Positions 1-8,802 of a DNA stretch of 55,257 nt are shown here, one piece after another (positions within the stretch are counted from its first letter, which is position 1; the number at the start of each line of letters is the position of its first letter). The DNA is from Marinibacterium sp. (GTDB taxonomy: Bacteria > Pseudomonadota > Alphaproteobacteria > Rhodobacterales > Rhodobacteraceae), in NCBI GenBank assembly GCA_025800215.1, contig JAOXSC010000206.1, forward strand, positions 1-55,257, given 5' to 3'. The notes beneath the pieces were generated by a model, which was not told the origin of the DNA, made no database searches, and saw only the letters and a program-made list of their open reading frames with translations. The translations under genes were made by a program, and so were the position numbers.

Positions 1-1571
1 GCGCGATCGTCTTCAGCATGGCTTTCGGCGTCTTTGACCATCTGTTCGATGTCGTCATCCGACAGACCGCCCGAGGCCTGGATCGTGATCTTCTGTTCCT
101 TGCCGGTGCCCTTGTCAGCCGCGCCCACCGACACGATGCCGTTGGCGTCGATGTCGAAGGTCACTTCGATCTGGGGCATGCCGCGCGGTGCGGGCGGGAT
201 TTCTTCCAGGTTGAACTGGCCGAGCATCTTGTTGTCTGCGGCCATTTCGCGTTCGCCCTGGAACACCCGGATCGTCACGGCGTTCTGGTTGTCTTCGGCG
301 GTCGAGAAGATCTGGCTTTTCTTCGTCGGGATCGTGGTGTTGCGGTCGATCAGGCGCGTGAACACCCCGCCCAGCGTTTCGATCCCAAGGCTCAGCGGTG
401 TGACGTCCAGCAGCACCACGTCCTTGACGTCGCCCTGCAGAACACCGGCCTGGATGGCGGCGCCCATGGCCACGACCTCGTCAGGGTTGACACCCTTGTG
501 CGGGTCCTTGCCAAAGAACTTGGTCACCTCTTCGATGACCTTGGGCATGCGGGTCATACCACCGACAAGCACAACCTCATCCACGTCCGATGCCGACATG
601 CCGGCATCTTTCAGCGCGGCCTGGCAGGGCTTGAGCGAGGCTTTGATCAGATCACCCACCAGCGATTCCAGCTTGGCGCGGGTCAGCTTGATGACCATGT
701 GCAGCGGCGTGCCCGAGGCGGGATCCATCGAGATGAACGGCTGGTTGATCTCGGTCTGGGTCGAGGACGACAGTTCGATCTTGGCCTTCTCTGCCGCCTC
801 TTTGAGGCGTTGCAGGGCCATCTTGTCCTTGGTCAGATCGACGCCGTTTTCCTTTTTAAACTCATCGGCCAGGTAGTTGACGATGCGCATGTCGAAATCT
901 TCACCACCCAGGAACGTGTCCCCGTTGGTGGATTTCACCTCGAACAGGCCATCGTCGATTTCCAGGATGGTCACGTCGAATGTCCCGCCGCCGAGGTCAT
1001 AAACCGCGATGGTCTGGGTTTCTTCCTTGTCGAGGCCATAGGCCAGCGCGGCGGCGGTCGGTTCGTTGATGATCCGCAGCACCTCGAGGCCCGCGATCTT
1101 GCCGGCATCCTTGGTGGCTTGACGCTGGGCGTCGTTGAAATAGGCAGGAACGGTGATGACGGCCTGCGTCACGTCTTCGCCAAGATAGCTTTCGGCGGTT
1201 TCCTTCATCTTGCCCAGGATGAAGGCGGAAATCTGCGACGGCGAATATTTTTCGCTTTTGGCTTCTACCCACGCGTCACCATTGCCGCCATTGATCACGG
1301 AATAGGGCAGGTTCTTGAGGTCTTTTGCCAGCGCCGGGTCGTCATACCGGCGACCGATCAGGCGCTTGACGCCGAAAACGGTGTTGTCAGGGTTGGTGAC
1401 CGCCTGGCGTTTCGCCGGCTGGCCGACCAGTCGCTCATCATCGGTGAAGGCGACAATCGAGGGCGTCGTGCGCGCCCCTTCGGAGTTTTCGATCACCCGG
1501 GGTTGCGCGCCGTCCATGATGGCGATGCAGCTGTTGGTGGTCCCCAGGTCGATACCAATTACTTTGGCCAT
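1..1571 (-). CDS. dnaK: Chaperone DnaK (Hsp70), C-terminal part cut off by window edge
   Basis: ATP-dependent cytosolic Hsp70 chaperone that works with DnaJ and GrpE. The start codon lies at 1569-1571 on the minus strand and the product begins [20 protein letters not shown], the diagnostic N-terminal ATPase phosphate-1 motif of bacterial DnaK. 523 codons are present, covering the nucleotide-binding domain and most of the substrate-binding domain. A typical DnaK has about 635-640 residues, so roughly the last 115 lie outside the window. A GAGGG lies about 11 bases upstream of the ATG. The gene is divergent from alkB across a gap of 198 bases. dnaJ would be expected beyond the left edge but cannot be seen. 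Confidence 0.97.
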   Translation of the reverse strand, partial: MAKVIGIDLGTTNSCIAIMDGAQPRVIENSEGARTTPSIVAFTDDERLVGQPAKRQAVTNPDNTVFGVKRLIGRRYDDPALAKDLKNLPYSVINGGNGDAWVEAKSEKYSPSQISAFILGKMKETAESYLGEDVTQAVITVPAYFNDAQRQATKDAGKIAGLEVLRIINEPTAAALAYGLDKEETQTIAVYDLGGGTFDVTILEIDDGLFEVKSTNGDTFLGGEDFDMRIVNYLADEFKKENGVDLTKDKMALQRLKEAAEKAKIELSSSTQTEINQPFISMDPASGTPLHMVIKLTRAKLESLVGDLIKASLKPCQAALKDAGMSASDVDEVVLVGGMTRMPKVIEEVTKFFGKDPHKGVNPDEVVAMGAAIQAGVLQGDVKDVVLLDVTPLSLGIETLGGVFTRLIDRNTTIPTKKSQIFSTAEDNQNAVTIRVFQGEREMAADNKMLGQFNLEEIPPAPRGMPQIEVTFDIDANGIVSVGAADKGTGKEQKITIQASGGLSDDDIEQMVKDAESHAEDDR

Positions 1572-1769
1572 TGTGTTTGATCCCTCTACAAGTCAAGGCG
1601 ATTGCACGAAGCGTGAACCCGTTTTGGCATCCGCGCCCCGATCTCAAAGCGATCCGGCACCGGTCCGAACCGCGTCCCGGCGTATATAAGGATGGGTTCT
1701 GGATGCTGCAACAGGTGCGTTTGCGCTCGAACGGCTAAAATATGACGGGTTGGGGAAAGGGCAGGCAGG

Positions 1770-2402
1770 ATGACGGCACGGCTGATGGTGCGCGGGTTCG
1801 ACATTCGCAAATCCTGGCTGGATGAGGCGGCACAGCACGACATCATCGCGGCGTTGCGCCCGGTGCTGCGCGCCGCGCCGCTGATGCGCCCGGTGACCCC
1901 GCGCGGCAGGCCGATGTCGGTGCGCATGACGGCGGCCGGCCGGCTGGGCTGGATCACGGATGCGTCGGGCTATCGCTATGCCGCGCAGCACCCGCAGGGC
2001 ACCCAATGGCCCGCGATCCCCGAACCGGTGCTGCGGATCTGGTCGGATCTGGTGTCGCCCGAGCGGATGCCCGATTGCTGCCTGATCAATTTCTACGGCC
2101 CCGAGGCGCGTATGGGCCTGCATCAGGACAAGGATGAAGGCGATTTTTCCTGGCCGGTCCTGTCGGTGTCGCTGGGTGATGACGGGCTGTTCCGCATGGG
2201 CGGGCCGCGGCGTGGGGGCAAGACGGAATCGCTCTGGCTCGGATCCGGCGATGTTGTGGTGATGGGCGGCGAGGCGCGTCTGGCCTATCACGGCATCGAC
2301 CGGATCCGGCCGGGGTCATCGCGGCTGTTGCCCAAGGGCGGGCGGCTCAATCTCACGCTTCGGGTGGTGGATCAGGGCGCGATGGAGCAGCAGCCCACGT
2401 AA
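1770..2402 (+). CDS. alkB: AlkB-family 2-oxoglutarate/Fe(II)-dependent dioxygenase
   Basis: Probable DNA repair enzyme that removes N1-methyladenine and N3-methylcytosine by oxidative demethylation. The 210 residues match the usual AlkB length. Visible family marks are the iron-binding HxD (HQDKDEGDFSWPVLSVSLG, about residue 114 onward), the distal histidine in LAYHGIDRI (about residue 172), and the double arginine that holds 2-oxoglutarate, in a stretch ending NLTLRVV near residue 197. NFYGPEARMG before the HxD is also typical. An AGGCAGG ribosome-binding site precedes the ATG. The 3' end overlaps the convergent SH3-domain gene by 31 bases. Family assignment is firm; the exact substrate is inferred. 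Confidence 0.93.
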   Translation: MTARLMVRGFDIRKSWLDEAAQHDIIAALRPVLRAAPLMRPVTPRGRPMSVRMTAAGRLGWITDASGYRYAAQHPQGTQWPAIPEPVLRIWSDLVSPERMPDCCLINFYGPEARMGLHQDKDEGDFSWPVLSVSLGDDGLFRMGGPRRGGKTESLWLGSGDVVVMGGEARLAYHGIDRIRPGSSRLLPKGGRLNLTLRVVDQGAMEQQPT

Positions 2403-2965
2403 TGCGCTGATGTCGCAGGGTCGCGTTTGATCAGGTCCACCGCCAGCCCGAACAGCCGGTCCGACATGCCGTCTGAACAGGCCGGGTCGGGCTGGATGAT
2501 CGCGGTTGAGGGGCCAAAGCCCAGAATAAGGTGTCCCGCCCGCGCCGCATCGCGCTGCACCGACGCGCTGCGCACCGGATCATCGGCGCCGTCAGGGGTC
2601 TGGAACAGCACCGTGTTGCCTTCGCTCAGATCCAGCGACCAGAACGGCTCGGTGCCAAAGCAGCTGAGATGCGTGGGCAGTGCGGTGTCATCCTGCGGTG
2701 TCTGCGGTGCAAGATAGCGCATCGACACCCAGCCTGCGGTCTCGCCCAGATTGATCCGCCCCCATCCGCCGGTGCGGGCGGTGACCTCGACCCCGGCCGC
2801 ATCGGGCGGCAGATCCCCGATCCGTGCGCCCGATGCCGCCGGGGTGGCGCGCACGTTCAGCCGGTCATCGGACGCAACACCGGTCACGTCATGAAGTGCG
2901 GGCAGATCCTGGGCCCACGCGGTCAGGGGCAGCAGGACAAAGACCAGCAACAGGCGAATGATCAT
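2372..2965 (-). CDS. Secreted SH3-like domain protein with COG3650-like C-terminal part
   Basis: Predicted exported protein of 197 residues. It starts MIIRLLLVFVLLPLTAWAQ, a clear signal peptide with a likely cut after AWA. An SH3b-like domain follows (about residues 30-90: DRLNVRATPAASGARIGDLP, then GGWGRINLGETAGWVSMRYL). The C-terminal half has CFGTEPFWSLDL, reminiscent of the COG3650 family of predicted envelope proteins. I chose the ATG at 2965 because it overlaps the stop of the upstream permease gene in an ATGA junction; an in-frame TTG at 2980 is less likely. The gene is translationally coupled to the ABC-2 permease. Function is unknown; a periplasmic role is inferred from the signal peptide and SH3 domain. 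Confidence 0.8.
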   Translation of the reverse strand: MIIRLLLVFVLLPLTAWAQDLPALHDVTGVASDDRLNVRATPAASGARIGDLPPDAAGVEVTARTGGWGRINLGETAGWVSMRYLAPQTPQDDTALPTHLSCFGTEPFWSLDLSEGNTVLFQTPDGADDPVRSASVQRDAARAGHLILGFGPSTAIIQPDPACSDGMSDRLFGLAVDLIKRDPATSAHYVGCCSIAP

Positions 2966-3783
2966 CCCAGGGCGCTCCAACTCATCGAGGCATGTTTGCG
3001 CGTATAATATTCCCCGATGAGCCCGATAGCCACCAGAACACCGCCCACGCCAAGCGCATATTCCCAGCTGCTGTAGCGCGGGAAATAATTCACAAATGCA
3101 AAACCGCGCGCCTGGTCGATGGCGTGAAACAGCGGATTCCAGTCAAACATCGCCAGCATGAAACCCGGCAGCGTGTTGGCCACGAACATCTTGCCCGAGG
3201 CGATCATATTGGCGCGCTGATAGATCGTGCTGAAGATCGACACCAGAACCGGTGCCCAGGGCTTGACTGCCAACAGAACCAGCCCCAGCCCGGCGCCGGT
3301 GAACCAGGCAATCAGGAACATCGCAAAACAGCTGACCGGGTCGGCAATCTCAAGCGGTTTGAAGGCCACGTGATAGCCGAACAGGATCAGCAGAAGGCTG
3401 AGCGTTTGCACATATAATGCCCCAAAGGCCGCCGACAGGATCGACACGGTGGTGTTCATCGGGGCGTGCTGCATCATCGGGCTGGCGGGCCCGTCGCTGC
3501 CTGCCACGGCGCTGAGCGTCTTGGTGTGGCTTTGAAACAGGAAGATCCCGGTCATGATAAAGACCAGAAAATCGCCCCGCAGCGCCACCCCACGCAGGCC
3601 CAGCAGGGAAAACATCACGTAAAACGCCACCACGAACAGCACGATCTGCAGCATGTTGAGCGCGATCGCCATCACCGCATTGCGGTGTTTCTTGCGCACG
3701 TCGCGCACCACCGAATGATAGATCACCGCCGCCATCGCGGCCGCCGCACCAAGGGGCGTGCGTGTATTTTTCTGCTTGAACAT
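2962..3783 (-). CDS. ABC-2 type permease, polysaccharide-export (KpsM/Wzm-like)
   Basis: Inner-membrane permease of about 273 residues. Six hydrophobic segments can be seen: near MAIALNMLQIVLFVVAFYVM, DFLVFIMTGIFLFQ, FGALYVQTLSLLLILFGYHV, CFAMFLIAWFTGAGLGLVLL, WAPVLVSIFSTIY and ALGVGGVLVAIGLIGEYY. The order and the loop after the second segment fit the KpsM/Wzm/RfbD-type transporters that export capsule, O-antigen or teichoic-acid-like polymers. Start candidates are ATG 3783 (chosen, GAGG about 11 bases upstream), ATG 3795 and GTG 3819. No ATPase partner (KpsT/Wzt) is in the window, so the partner must lie elsewhere. The downstream SH3 protein is coupled by a 4-base overlap. Confidence 0.85.
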   Translation of the reverse strand: MFKQKNTRTPLGAAAAMAAVIYHSVVRDVRKKHRNAVMAIALNMLQIVLFVVAFYVMFSLLGLRGVALRGDFLVFIMTGIFLFQSHTKTLSAVAGSDGPASPMMQHAPMNTTVSILSAAFGALYVQTLSLLLILFGYHVAFKPLEIADPVSCFAMFLIAWFTGAGLGLVLLAVKPWAPVLVSIFSTIYQRANMIASGKMFVANTLPGFMLAMFDWNPLFHAIDQARGFAFVNYFPRYSSWEYALGVGGVLVAIGLIGEYYTRKHASMSWSALG

Positions 3784-3905
3784 ATGGCAGGTCATCCTCT
3801 GTTGAGATCTTCGTGCCACAGATGTCTTGCTGTTCGGTTAGGCGCACCGCATAACACCGGCACGGGCGCCCCTTCTCCCGGCGCCTGAACGACCAGGAGA
3901 TTTCC

Positions 3906-4703
3906 ATGACCTATGACTCGCTTATCCCCGTTATCCGGAAACTTGCCATTGAGGCCGGCGCCAAGATCATGGAGATCTACAACGCCGATGATTTCGACGT
4001 GAAAGTCAAATCCGACGACAGCCCCGTGACCGAAGCCGACGAAGCCGCAGATGCCCTGATTTCGGCCGGTCTGCGCGCAGCCTTCCCCGATACGCTGCTG
4101 GTCACCGAAGAGCAGGCCGCGTCGCACACGACCAAGGGCGACACGTTCCTGATCGTCGACCCGCTGGATGGCACCAAGGAATTCATCAACCGCCGCGGCG
4201 ATTTCACCGTGAACATCGCGCTGGTGGAAAACGGTGTGCCGACCCGTGGGGTTGTCTATGCTCCGGCCAAGAACCGCATGTTCTTTACCCTGGCCGATGG
4301 CAGCGCGGTGGAAGAAACCGGCGCCTTCGATCCCGAGGTGATTGGCGAAACCCAGCCCATCCGCGTGTCCGAGCCCGACAATGGCGCGCTGATGATCGTT
4401 GCGTCGAAATCGCACCGCGATCAGGCCACCGAAGACTACATCAACAAATACAGCGTCAAGGACAGCAAAAGCGCCGGATCGTCGCTGAAATTCTGCCTGG
4501 TCGCCACGGGCGAGGCCGATCTTTATCCGCGCGTCGGCCGGACCATGGAATGGGATACCGCCGCAGGCCATGCCGTGCTGCTGGGTGCAGGGGGCAAGGT
4601 GGTGCGCTTTGATGACCATTCCGACCTGAGCTATGGCAAGGATGGCTATGCCAACCCGTTCTTCATCGCCTATGCTCCTGGCGTTGACCTGAAAGAGGCC
4701 TGA
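3906..4703 (+). CDS. cysQ: 3'(2'),5'-bisphosphate nucleotidase CysQ
   Basis: Mg-dependent phosphatase that turns PAP (adenosine 3',5'-bisphosphate) into AMP, removing the by-product of PAPS-dependent sulfate transfer. The 265 residues carry the inositol-monophosphatase family signatures: DSPVTEADEAAD (near residue 40), VDPLDGTKEFINRRGDFTVN (metal-binding DPxDGT, about 83-102) and MEWDTAAGHAV (about 220). An AGGAG ribosome-binding site lies upstream. The stop shares bases with the ATG of kdsB (TGATG), so the two are translationally coupled. The sulfotransferase at 12565 provides a plausible local source of PAP; that link is an inference. Confidence 0.94.
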   Translation: MTYDSLIPVIRKLAIEAGAKIMEIYNADDFDVKVKSDDSPVTEADEAADALISAGLRAAFPDTLLVTEEQAASHTTKGDTFLIVDPLDGTKEFINRRGDFTVNIALVENGVPTRGVVYAPAKNRMFFTLADGSAVEETGAFDPEVIGETQPIRVSEPDNGALMIVASKSHRDQATEDYINKYSVKDSKSAGSSLKFCLVATGEADLYPRVGRTMEWDTAAGHAVLLGAGGKVVRFDDHSDLSYGKDGYANPFFIAYAPGVDLKEA

Positions 4704-5503
4704 TGTCCGTCCTGATCGTCATCCCGGCCCGCTATGCATCGTCCCGGTATCCCGGCAAACCGCTGGTGCCGCTGACCGGCGCTGGCGGGGCCAGCCGGAC
4801 CCTGGTGGAACGGTCCTGGCTTGCCGCGCAGTCGGTGGCCGGGGTCGACCGCGTTGTGGTGGCCACCGATGACGATCGGATCCGCGATGCCTGTCAGGCG
4901 TTCGGGGCCGAGGTCGTGATGACATCGGAACAGTGCGGCAATGGCACCGAACGCTGCGCCGAAGCACAGGCTCATCTGGACCTTGCCCATGACATCGTGG
5001 TGAACCTGCAGGGCGACGCGCCGCTGACCCCGCATTGGTTCATCGAAGATCTGGTGGCCGGGTTGCGTAACAACCCCGACGCCGATCTGGCCACTCCGGT
5101 GCTGCGCTGCGACGGGGCGACGTTGAACGGCTTGCTGGAGGATCGCCGCGCCGGGCGCGTGGGGGGCACCACTGCGGTCTTCGGCGCCGACAACAGCGCG
5201 CTTTACTTCTCGAAAGAGGTGATCCCCTTCACCTCGGACAGCTATGCCGATGGCGATGACACGCCGGTCTTTCACCATGTGGGCGTCTATGCCTATCGCC
5301 GCGAGACCCTGGCCGACTATCCGGGCTGGCCGGTGGGCCCGCTCGAGCAGCTCGAAGGGCTCGAACAGCTGCGGTTCCTGGAGAACCGGCGCCGTGTCGC
5401 CTGCGTCGAGGTGTCGGCGCGCGGGCGCCAGTTCTGGGAGCTCAACAACCCCGAAGATGTGCCTCGGATCGAAGCGATGATGGCGGCCATGGGCCTGGAA
5501 TGA
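4703..5503 (+). CDS. kdsB: 3-deoxy-manno-octulosonate cytidylyltransferase KdsB
   Basis: Activates Kdo with CTP to CMP-Kdo, the donor for the LPS inner core; cytosolic. The 266 residues start MSVLIVIPARYASSRYPGKP, the CTP-binding signature of the family. NLQGDAPL (about residue 98) corresponds to the conserved NVQGDEP metal/nucleotide site. HHVGVYAYRRETL and EQLEGLEQLRFLE are typical C-terminal motifs. The gene overlaps cysQ by one base and the following glycosyltransferase by an ATGA junction. Together with kdsD at 17068 it gives two steps of Kdo synthesis in this window. Confidence 0.95.
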   Translation: MSVLIVIPARYASSRYPGKPLVPLTGAGGASRTLVERSWLAAQSVAGVDRVVVATDDDRIRDACQAFGAEVVMTSEQCGNGTERCAEAQAHLDLAHDIVVNLQGDAPLTPHWFIEDLVAGLRNNPDADLATPVLRCDGATLNGLLEDRRAGRVGGTTAVFGADNSALYFSKEVIPFTSDSYADGDDTPVFHHVGVYAYRRETLADYPGWPVGPLEQLEGLEQLRFLENRRRVACVEVSARGRQFWELNNPEDVPRIEAMMAAMGLE

Positions 5504-6714
5504 CGGCATCGCTGCCGGTCAGCGTCATCATCGTCAGTCGCGGACGTCCACGCGCGCTGGCCCGCGCGGTTCTGGGCGTTTCGCAGCTGTATTACGACAA
5601 TTTTGAACTGATCGTCGTGGCCGACCCGGCGGGCTGTGCCGCCCTTCGGGGTCTGCCCGAGGCGGCGCCCGCGCAGGTCATCTGTTTTGACAGGGCCAAT
5701 ATCTCGGCCGCGCGCAATCTGGGGCTGGCTCAGGCGGGCGGCGAAATTGTCGCCTTCCTTGATGATGACGCGGTGCCCGAACCCAGCTGGCTGGATCATC
5801 TGGTGGCCCCGTTCTCGGACCCGCAGGTGGTCGCGGCGGGGGGCTTTGTGCGCGGGCGCAACGGGATTTCCTTTCAATGGCAGGCCGACTGGGTGGATCA
5901 TGGCGGGCAGACATCGCCTGTTTCTTTGAGCGGTGATGCGCCCTTTGTGCTGCACCCAAAGGCGGATCGCGTGGCCAAGACCCAGGGCACCAACATGGCG
6001 CTGCGTCGGGCCGCGCTGGTGGGTATTGGCGGGTTTGATGAACGGTTCCGTTTCTTTCTGGATGAAACGGATGTGAACCTGCGGCTGGCCGGGCCCACCG
6101 CGATCGTGCCGCTGGCGCAGGTGCATCACGGGTTTCTGGCCAGTGCGCATCGGCGCGCCGATCGGGTGCCACGGGATCTGTTCGAGATCGGCGCAAGCTG
6201 GGCGGTGTTCCTGTCGACCCATTGCGATCCGGTGTCGCAGGCGCAGGTCTGGGCCGGGGTCCGCGCGGCAGAGCGCCGGCGTGCCCTGCGGCATATGGTG
6301 TCTGGCGGGCTCGAACCGCGGGATGTGCGGCATCTGATGCGGCGGCTGGATGATGGCTATGCCGAAGGTGTCTGCCGTGTGCGCCCGGTGCCACCCGCCT
6401 TTGATCGCCCAGGGTTTCAGCGCTTTCCATCCCGCCAGCTGCCCGATGCGCTGCATGCGGGCAGCTGCTTTGCCCGGTCGCGTCTGGATCGGGCCGCCGC
6501 GCGCAGCCGGGCGCAGGGGCAGGTGACCACCGTCCTCTGCTTTTCGCCCACTGCATTGTATCATCACATCACGTTTACCGAAGGCGGTATCTGGTTGCAT
6601 CGTGGGGGGCTCTTGGGAAAGGTTTCGCGCGATGACAGGGTGCTGCAGATGAAAGGGGCGCGTGCTCAGGTTGAGGCGCACCGCAACAGATTGGCAAAAA
6701 TTCGCCGAATCTGA
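5500..6714 (+). CDS. Family 2 glycosyltransferase
   Basis: Predicted cytosolic or membrane-associated GT-A sugar transferase of 404 residues. The N-terminal part has the GT2 fold marks: VSVIIVSRGRPRALARAV at the start, NISAARNLGLAQAGGEIVAF, then the metal-binding DDD in FLDDDAVPEPSWLDHL (about residues 86-100). ALRRAALVGIGGFDERF and FFLDETDVNLR are typical acceptor/ED-type motifs. The final 150 residues extend past the GT domain, are rich in arginine and histidine, and match nothing I recognise. The start overlaps the kdsB stop in ATGA, so it is probably co-translated. Donor and acceptor are unknown. Confidence 0.88.
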   Translation: MTASLPVSVIIVSRGRPRALARAVLGVSQLYYDNFELIVVADPAGCAALRGLPEAAPAQVICFDRANISAARNLGLAQAGGEIVAFLDDDAVPEPSWLDHLVAPFSDPQVVAAGGFVRGRNGISFQWQADWVDHGGQTSPVSLSGDAPFVLHPKADRVAKTQGTNMALRRAALVGIGGFDERFRFFLDETDVNLRLAGPTAIVPLAQVHHGFLASAHRRADRVPRDLFEIGASWAVFLSTHCDPVSQAQVWAGVRAAERRRALRHMVSGGLEPRDVRHLMRRLDDGYAEGVCRVRPVPPAFDRPGFQRFPSRQLPDALHAGSCFARSRLDRAAARSRAQGQVTTVLCFSPTALYHHITFTEGGIWLHRGGLLGKVSRDDRVLQMKGARAQVEAHRNRLAKIRRI

Positions 6715-6878
6715 TCGCGATCAATTCAATCTAAACCACTTGGCGTTGTATACCTGCGCTATGGTCGCGTTTGGGCGGCGTGGCTTTGCAACCGCAGGGT
6801 GGAAAAACCGGGTTGGGAACTCCGACCAAGCCTGCTAGCCCATATGCGCGCCACATTTGGCGCCGTTGAGGAATATTG

Positions 6879-7772
6879 ATGACGAATAAAGTAACGAAGG
6901 CGATTTTCCCTGTGGCGGGGCTCGGGACGCGGTTCCTGCCTGCGACGAAATCGGTGCCCAAAGAGATCATGACGCTGGTTGACCGGCCGTTGATCCAATA
7001 CGCCATCGACGAGGCGCGCGCCGCCGGGATCAAGGAATTCATCTTTGTCACCTCGCGCGGGAAAAGCGCGCTTGAGGATTATTTCGACCGCGCCCCCGCG
7101 CTCGAAGAAGAGCTGCGCGACAAGGGCAAGACCGATCTGCTCGAGGTGCTCGAACACACCTATATGGACAGCGGCGCCATTGCCTATATCCGCCAGCATC
7201 GGCCGCTTGGGCTGGGTCACGCGGTTTGGTGCGCGCGACGTCTGCTTGGGGATGAACCCTTTGCCGTGATGCTGCCCGATGACGTGATCGCGGCCGATAC
7301 CCCCTGCCTGCAGCAGATGATCGAAGCGTATCAGGAAACCGGTGGCAACATGGTCGCCGCGATGGAGGTCGCGCCGGAAAAGACATCGTCCTACGGCATT
7401 CTTGACGTGGGCGATGATGACGGCCAGGTGGTGCGCGCCAGGGGCATGGTCGAAAAGCCCGACCCGGACAGCGCGCCGTCCAATCTGGCGGTGATCGGGC
7501 GCTATATCCTGCGCCCCTCGGTCATGCAGAACCTCGAACATCTGCGCAGCGGCAAGAACGGCGAAATCCAGCTGACCGATGCCATCGCCGCCGATAGCGC
7601 CAATGGTGAACAGACCCACGGCTTCCGGTTCCGGGGCCAGCGCTATGATTGCGGCTCGAAATCGGGGTTCCTTCAGGCCACGGTGGCCTTCGGCCTTGCG
7701 CGGCCCGAATTGCGGGATGATCTGCGGCAGTTCATTTCGGATATGGGCCAGATCGAACGCGCAGCCCAGTAA
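6879..7772 (+). CDS. galU: UTP-glucose-1-phosphate uridylyltransferase GalU
   Basis: Makes UDP-glucose from UTP and glucose 1-phosphate for exopolysaccharide and LPS synthesis. The 297 residues begin MTNKVTKAIFPVAGLGTRFL, followed by PATKSVPKEIMTLVDRPLIQ, the nucleotide-binding signature of bacterial GalU. FAVMLPDDVI (near residue 128) is the metal-binding region and GMVEKP (near 190) the conserved lysine. ATG 6879 was chosen over the TTG three bases earlier because GAGGAA sits upstream at good spacing. The gap of 164 bases from the preceding glycosyltransferase probably holds its own promoter. galE follows after 36 bases. Confidence 0.95.
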   Translation: MTNKVTKAIFPVAGLGTRFLPATKSVPKEIMTLVDRPLIQYAIDEARAAGIKEFIFVTSRGKSALEDYFDRAPALEEELRDKGKTDLLEVLEHTYMDSGAIAYIRQHRPLGLGHAVWCARRLLGDEPFAVMLPDDVIAADTPCLQQMIEAYQETGGNMVAAMEVAPEKTSSYGILDVGDDDGQVVRARGMVEKPDPDSAPSNLAVIGRYILRPSVMQNLEHLRSGKNGEIQLTDAIAADSANGEQTHGFRFRGQRYDCGSKSGFLQATVAFGLARPELRDDLRQFISDMGQIERAAQ

Positions 7773-7808
7773 CCTGCGGCAATCTCACGCGATGACGGAG
7801 AGCGGATC

Positions 7809-8792
7809 ATGAAGCGCATTCTTGTGACCGGTGGTGCCGGATATATCGGGTCGCATGCCTGCAAGGCGCTGAAGGCGGCGGGTTATCTGCCCATCACCTT
7901 CGACAATTTCGACACCGGTTGGCGCGAGGCAGTGAAATTCGGCCCCGTGGTCGAAGGCGACCTGATGAACCGCGCCGACATCGACGCGGCCTTTGCCGAA
8001 CATCAGCCCGACGCGGTCATGCATTTTGCCGCCCTCAGCCAGGTTGGCGAGGCGATGAAAGAACCCGGGCGCTACTGGCACACCAACGTGACCGGCTCGC
8101 TCAACCTGATCGAGGCGGCCACCGCTGCGGGGTGCCGCGATTTCGTGTTCTCGTCGACCTGCGCGACCTATGGCGAACATGACAATGTGGTGCTGGACGA
8201 AGCGACGACGCAATTGCCGCTGAATGCCTATGGCGCCAGCAAGCGTGCCATCGAAGACATCCTGCGCGATTTCGAGGCTGCCCATGGGCTGCGCCACGTG
8301 ATCTTTCGCTATTTCAACGTGGCGGGTGCCGACCCCGAGGCCGAGATCGGCGAATTCCACCGCCCCGAAACCCACCTGATCCCGCTGATGCTGGATGCGA
8401 TCGACGGGAAACGCGACGCGCTGACCGTGTTTGGCACCGACTACGACACGCCTGATGGCACCTGCATCCGCGACTATGTCCATGTGTGCGATCTGGTCGA
8501 CGCCCATATCCTGGGCCTGTCCTGGCTGGAAAACGGCAAGGACAGCGCGGTGTTCAACCTTGGCACCGGGCGCGGCTTTTCGGTGCGCGAGGTGATCGAC
8601 CAGTCCAAGGCCGTCACCAACCGCGCCGTGCCCTTTGTCGAAGGCCCACGCCGGGCAGGGGACGCGACCAAGCTGGTGTCCGGCTCGACCCGTGCCGAGG
8701 CCGAGCTGGGCTGGACCCCGTCACGCTCGACCCTGCAACAGATGATCACCGACGCCTGGCGGTGGCACCAGAACGGCCATTACACGCGCTGA
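7809..8792 (+). CDS. galE: UDP-glucose 4-epimerase GalE
   Basis: Interconverts UDP-glucose and UDP-galactose using bound NAD. The 327 residues show MKRILVTGGAGYIGSHACKA (Rossmann GxxGxxG at residues 8-14), VVEGDLMNRADIDAAF, a serine-rich catalytic loop FVFSSTCATYG, the YGASK motif (YxxxK active site, about 144-148) and RYFNVAGADPEAEIGE, a GalE hallmark. GGAG lies upstream of the ATG. It takes the product of galU as substrate. The next glycosyltransferase begins almost immediately after, and its conserved reading frame starts within about 10 bases of the galE stop. Confidence 0.95.
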   Translation: MKRILVTGGAGYIGSHACKALKAAGYLPITFDNFDTGWREAVKFGPVVEGDLMNRADIDAAFAEHQPDAVMHFAALSQVGEAMKEPGRYWHTNVTGSLNLIEAATAAGCRDFVFSSTCATYGEHDNVVLDEATTQLPLNAYGASKRAIEDILRDFEAAHGLRHVIFRYFNVAGADPEAEIGEFHRPETHLIPLMLDAIDGKRDALTVFGTDYDTPDGTCIRDYVHVCDLVDAHILGLSWLENGKDSAVFNLGTGRGFSVREVIDQSKAVTNRAVPFVEGPRRAGDATKLVSGSTRAEAELGWTPSRSTLQQMITDAWRWHQNGHYTR

Positions 8793-8802
8793 GCCCCCCT
8801 GC

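Noticed and set aside
18-1580. A plus-strand open frame opposite dnaK
   Set aside because: The minus strand reads as DnaK with its complete N-terminal signature; the plus-strand product has no family resemblance.
1572-1769. A heat-shock (sigma-32) promoter for dnaK
   Set aside because: CTTGAC-like and CTTTGA-like boxes exist but none has a matching -10 box at the right distance, so no site is claimed.
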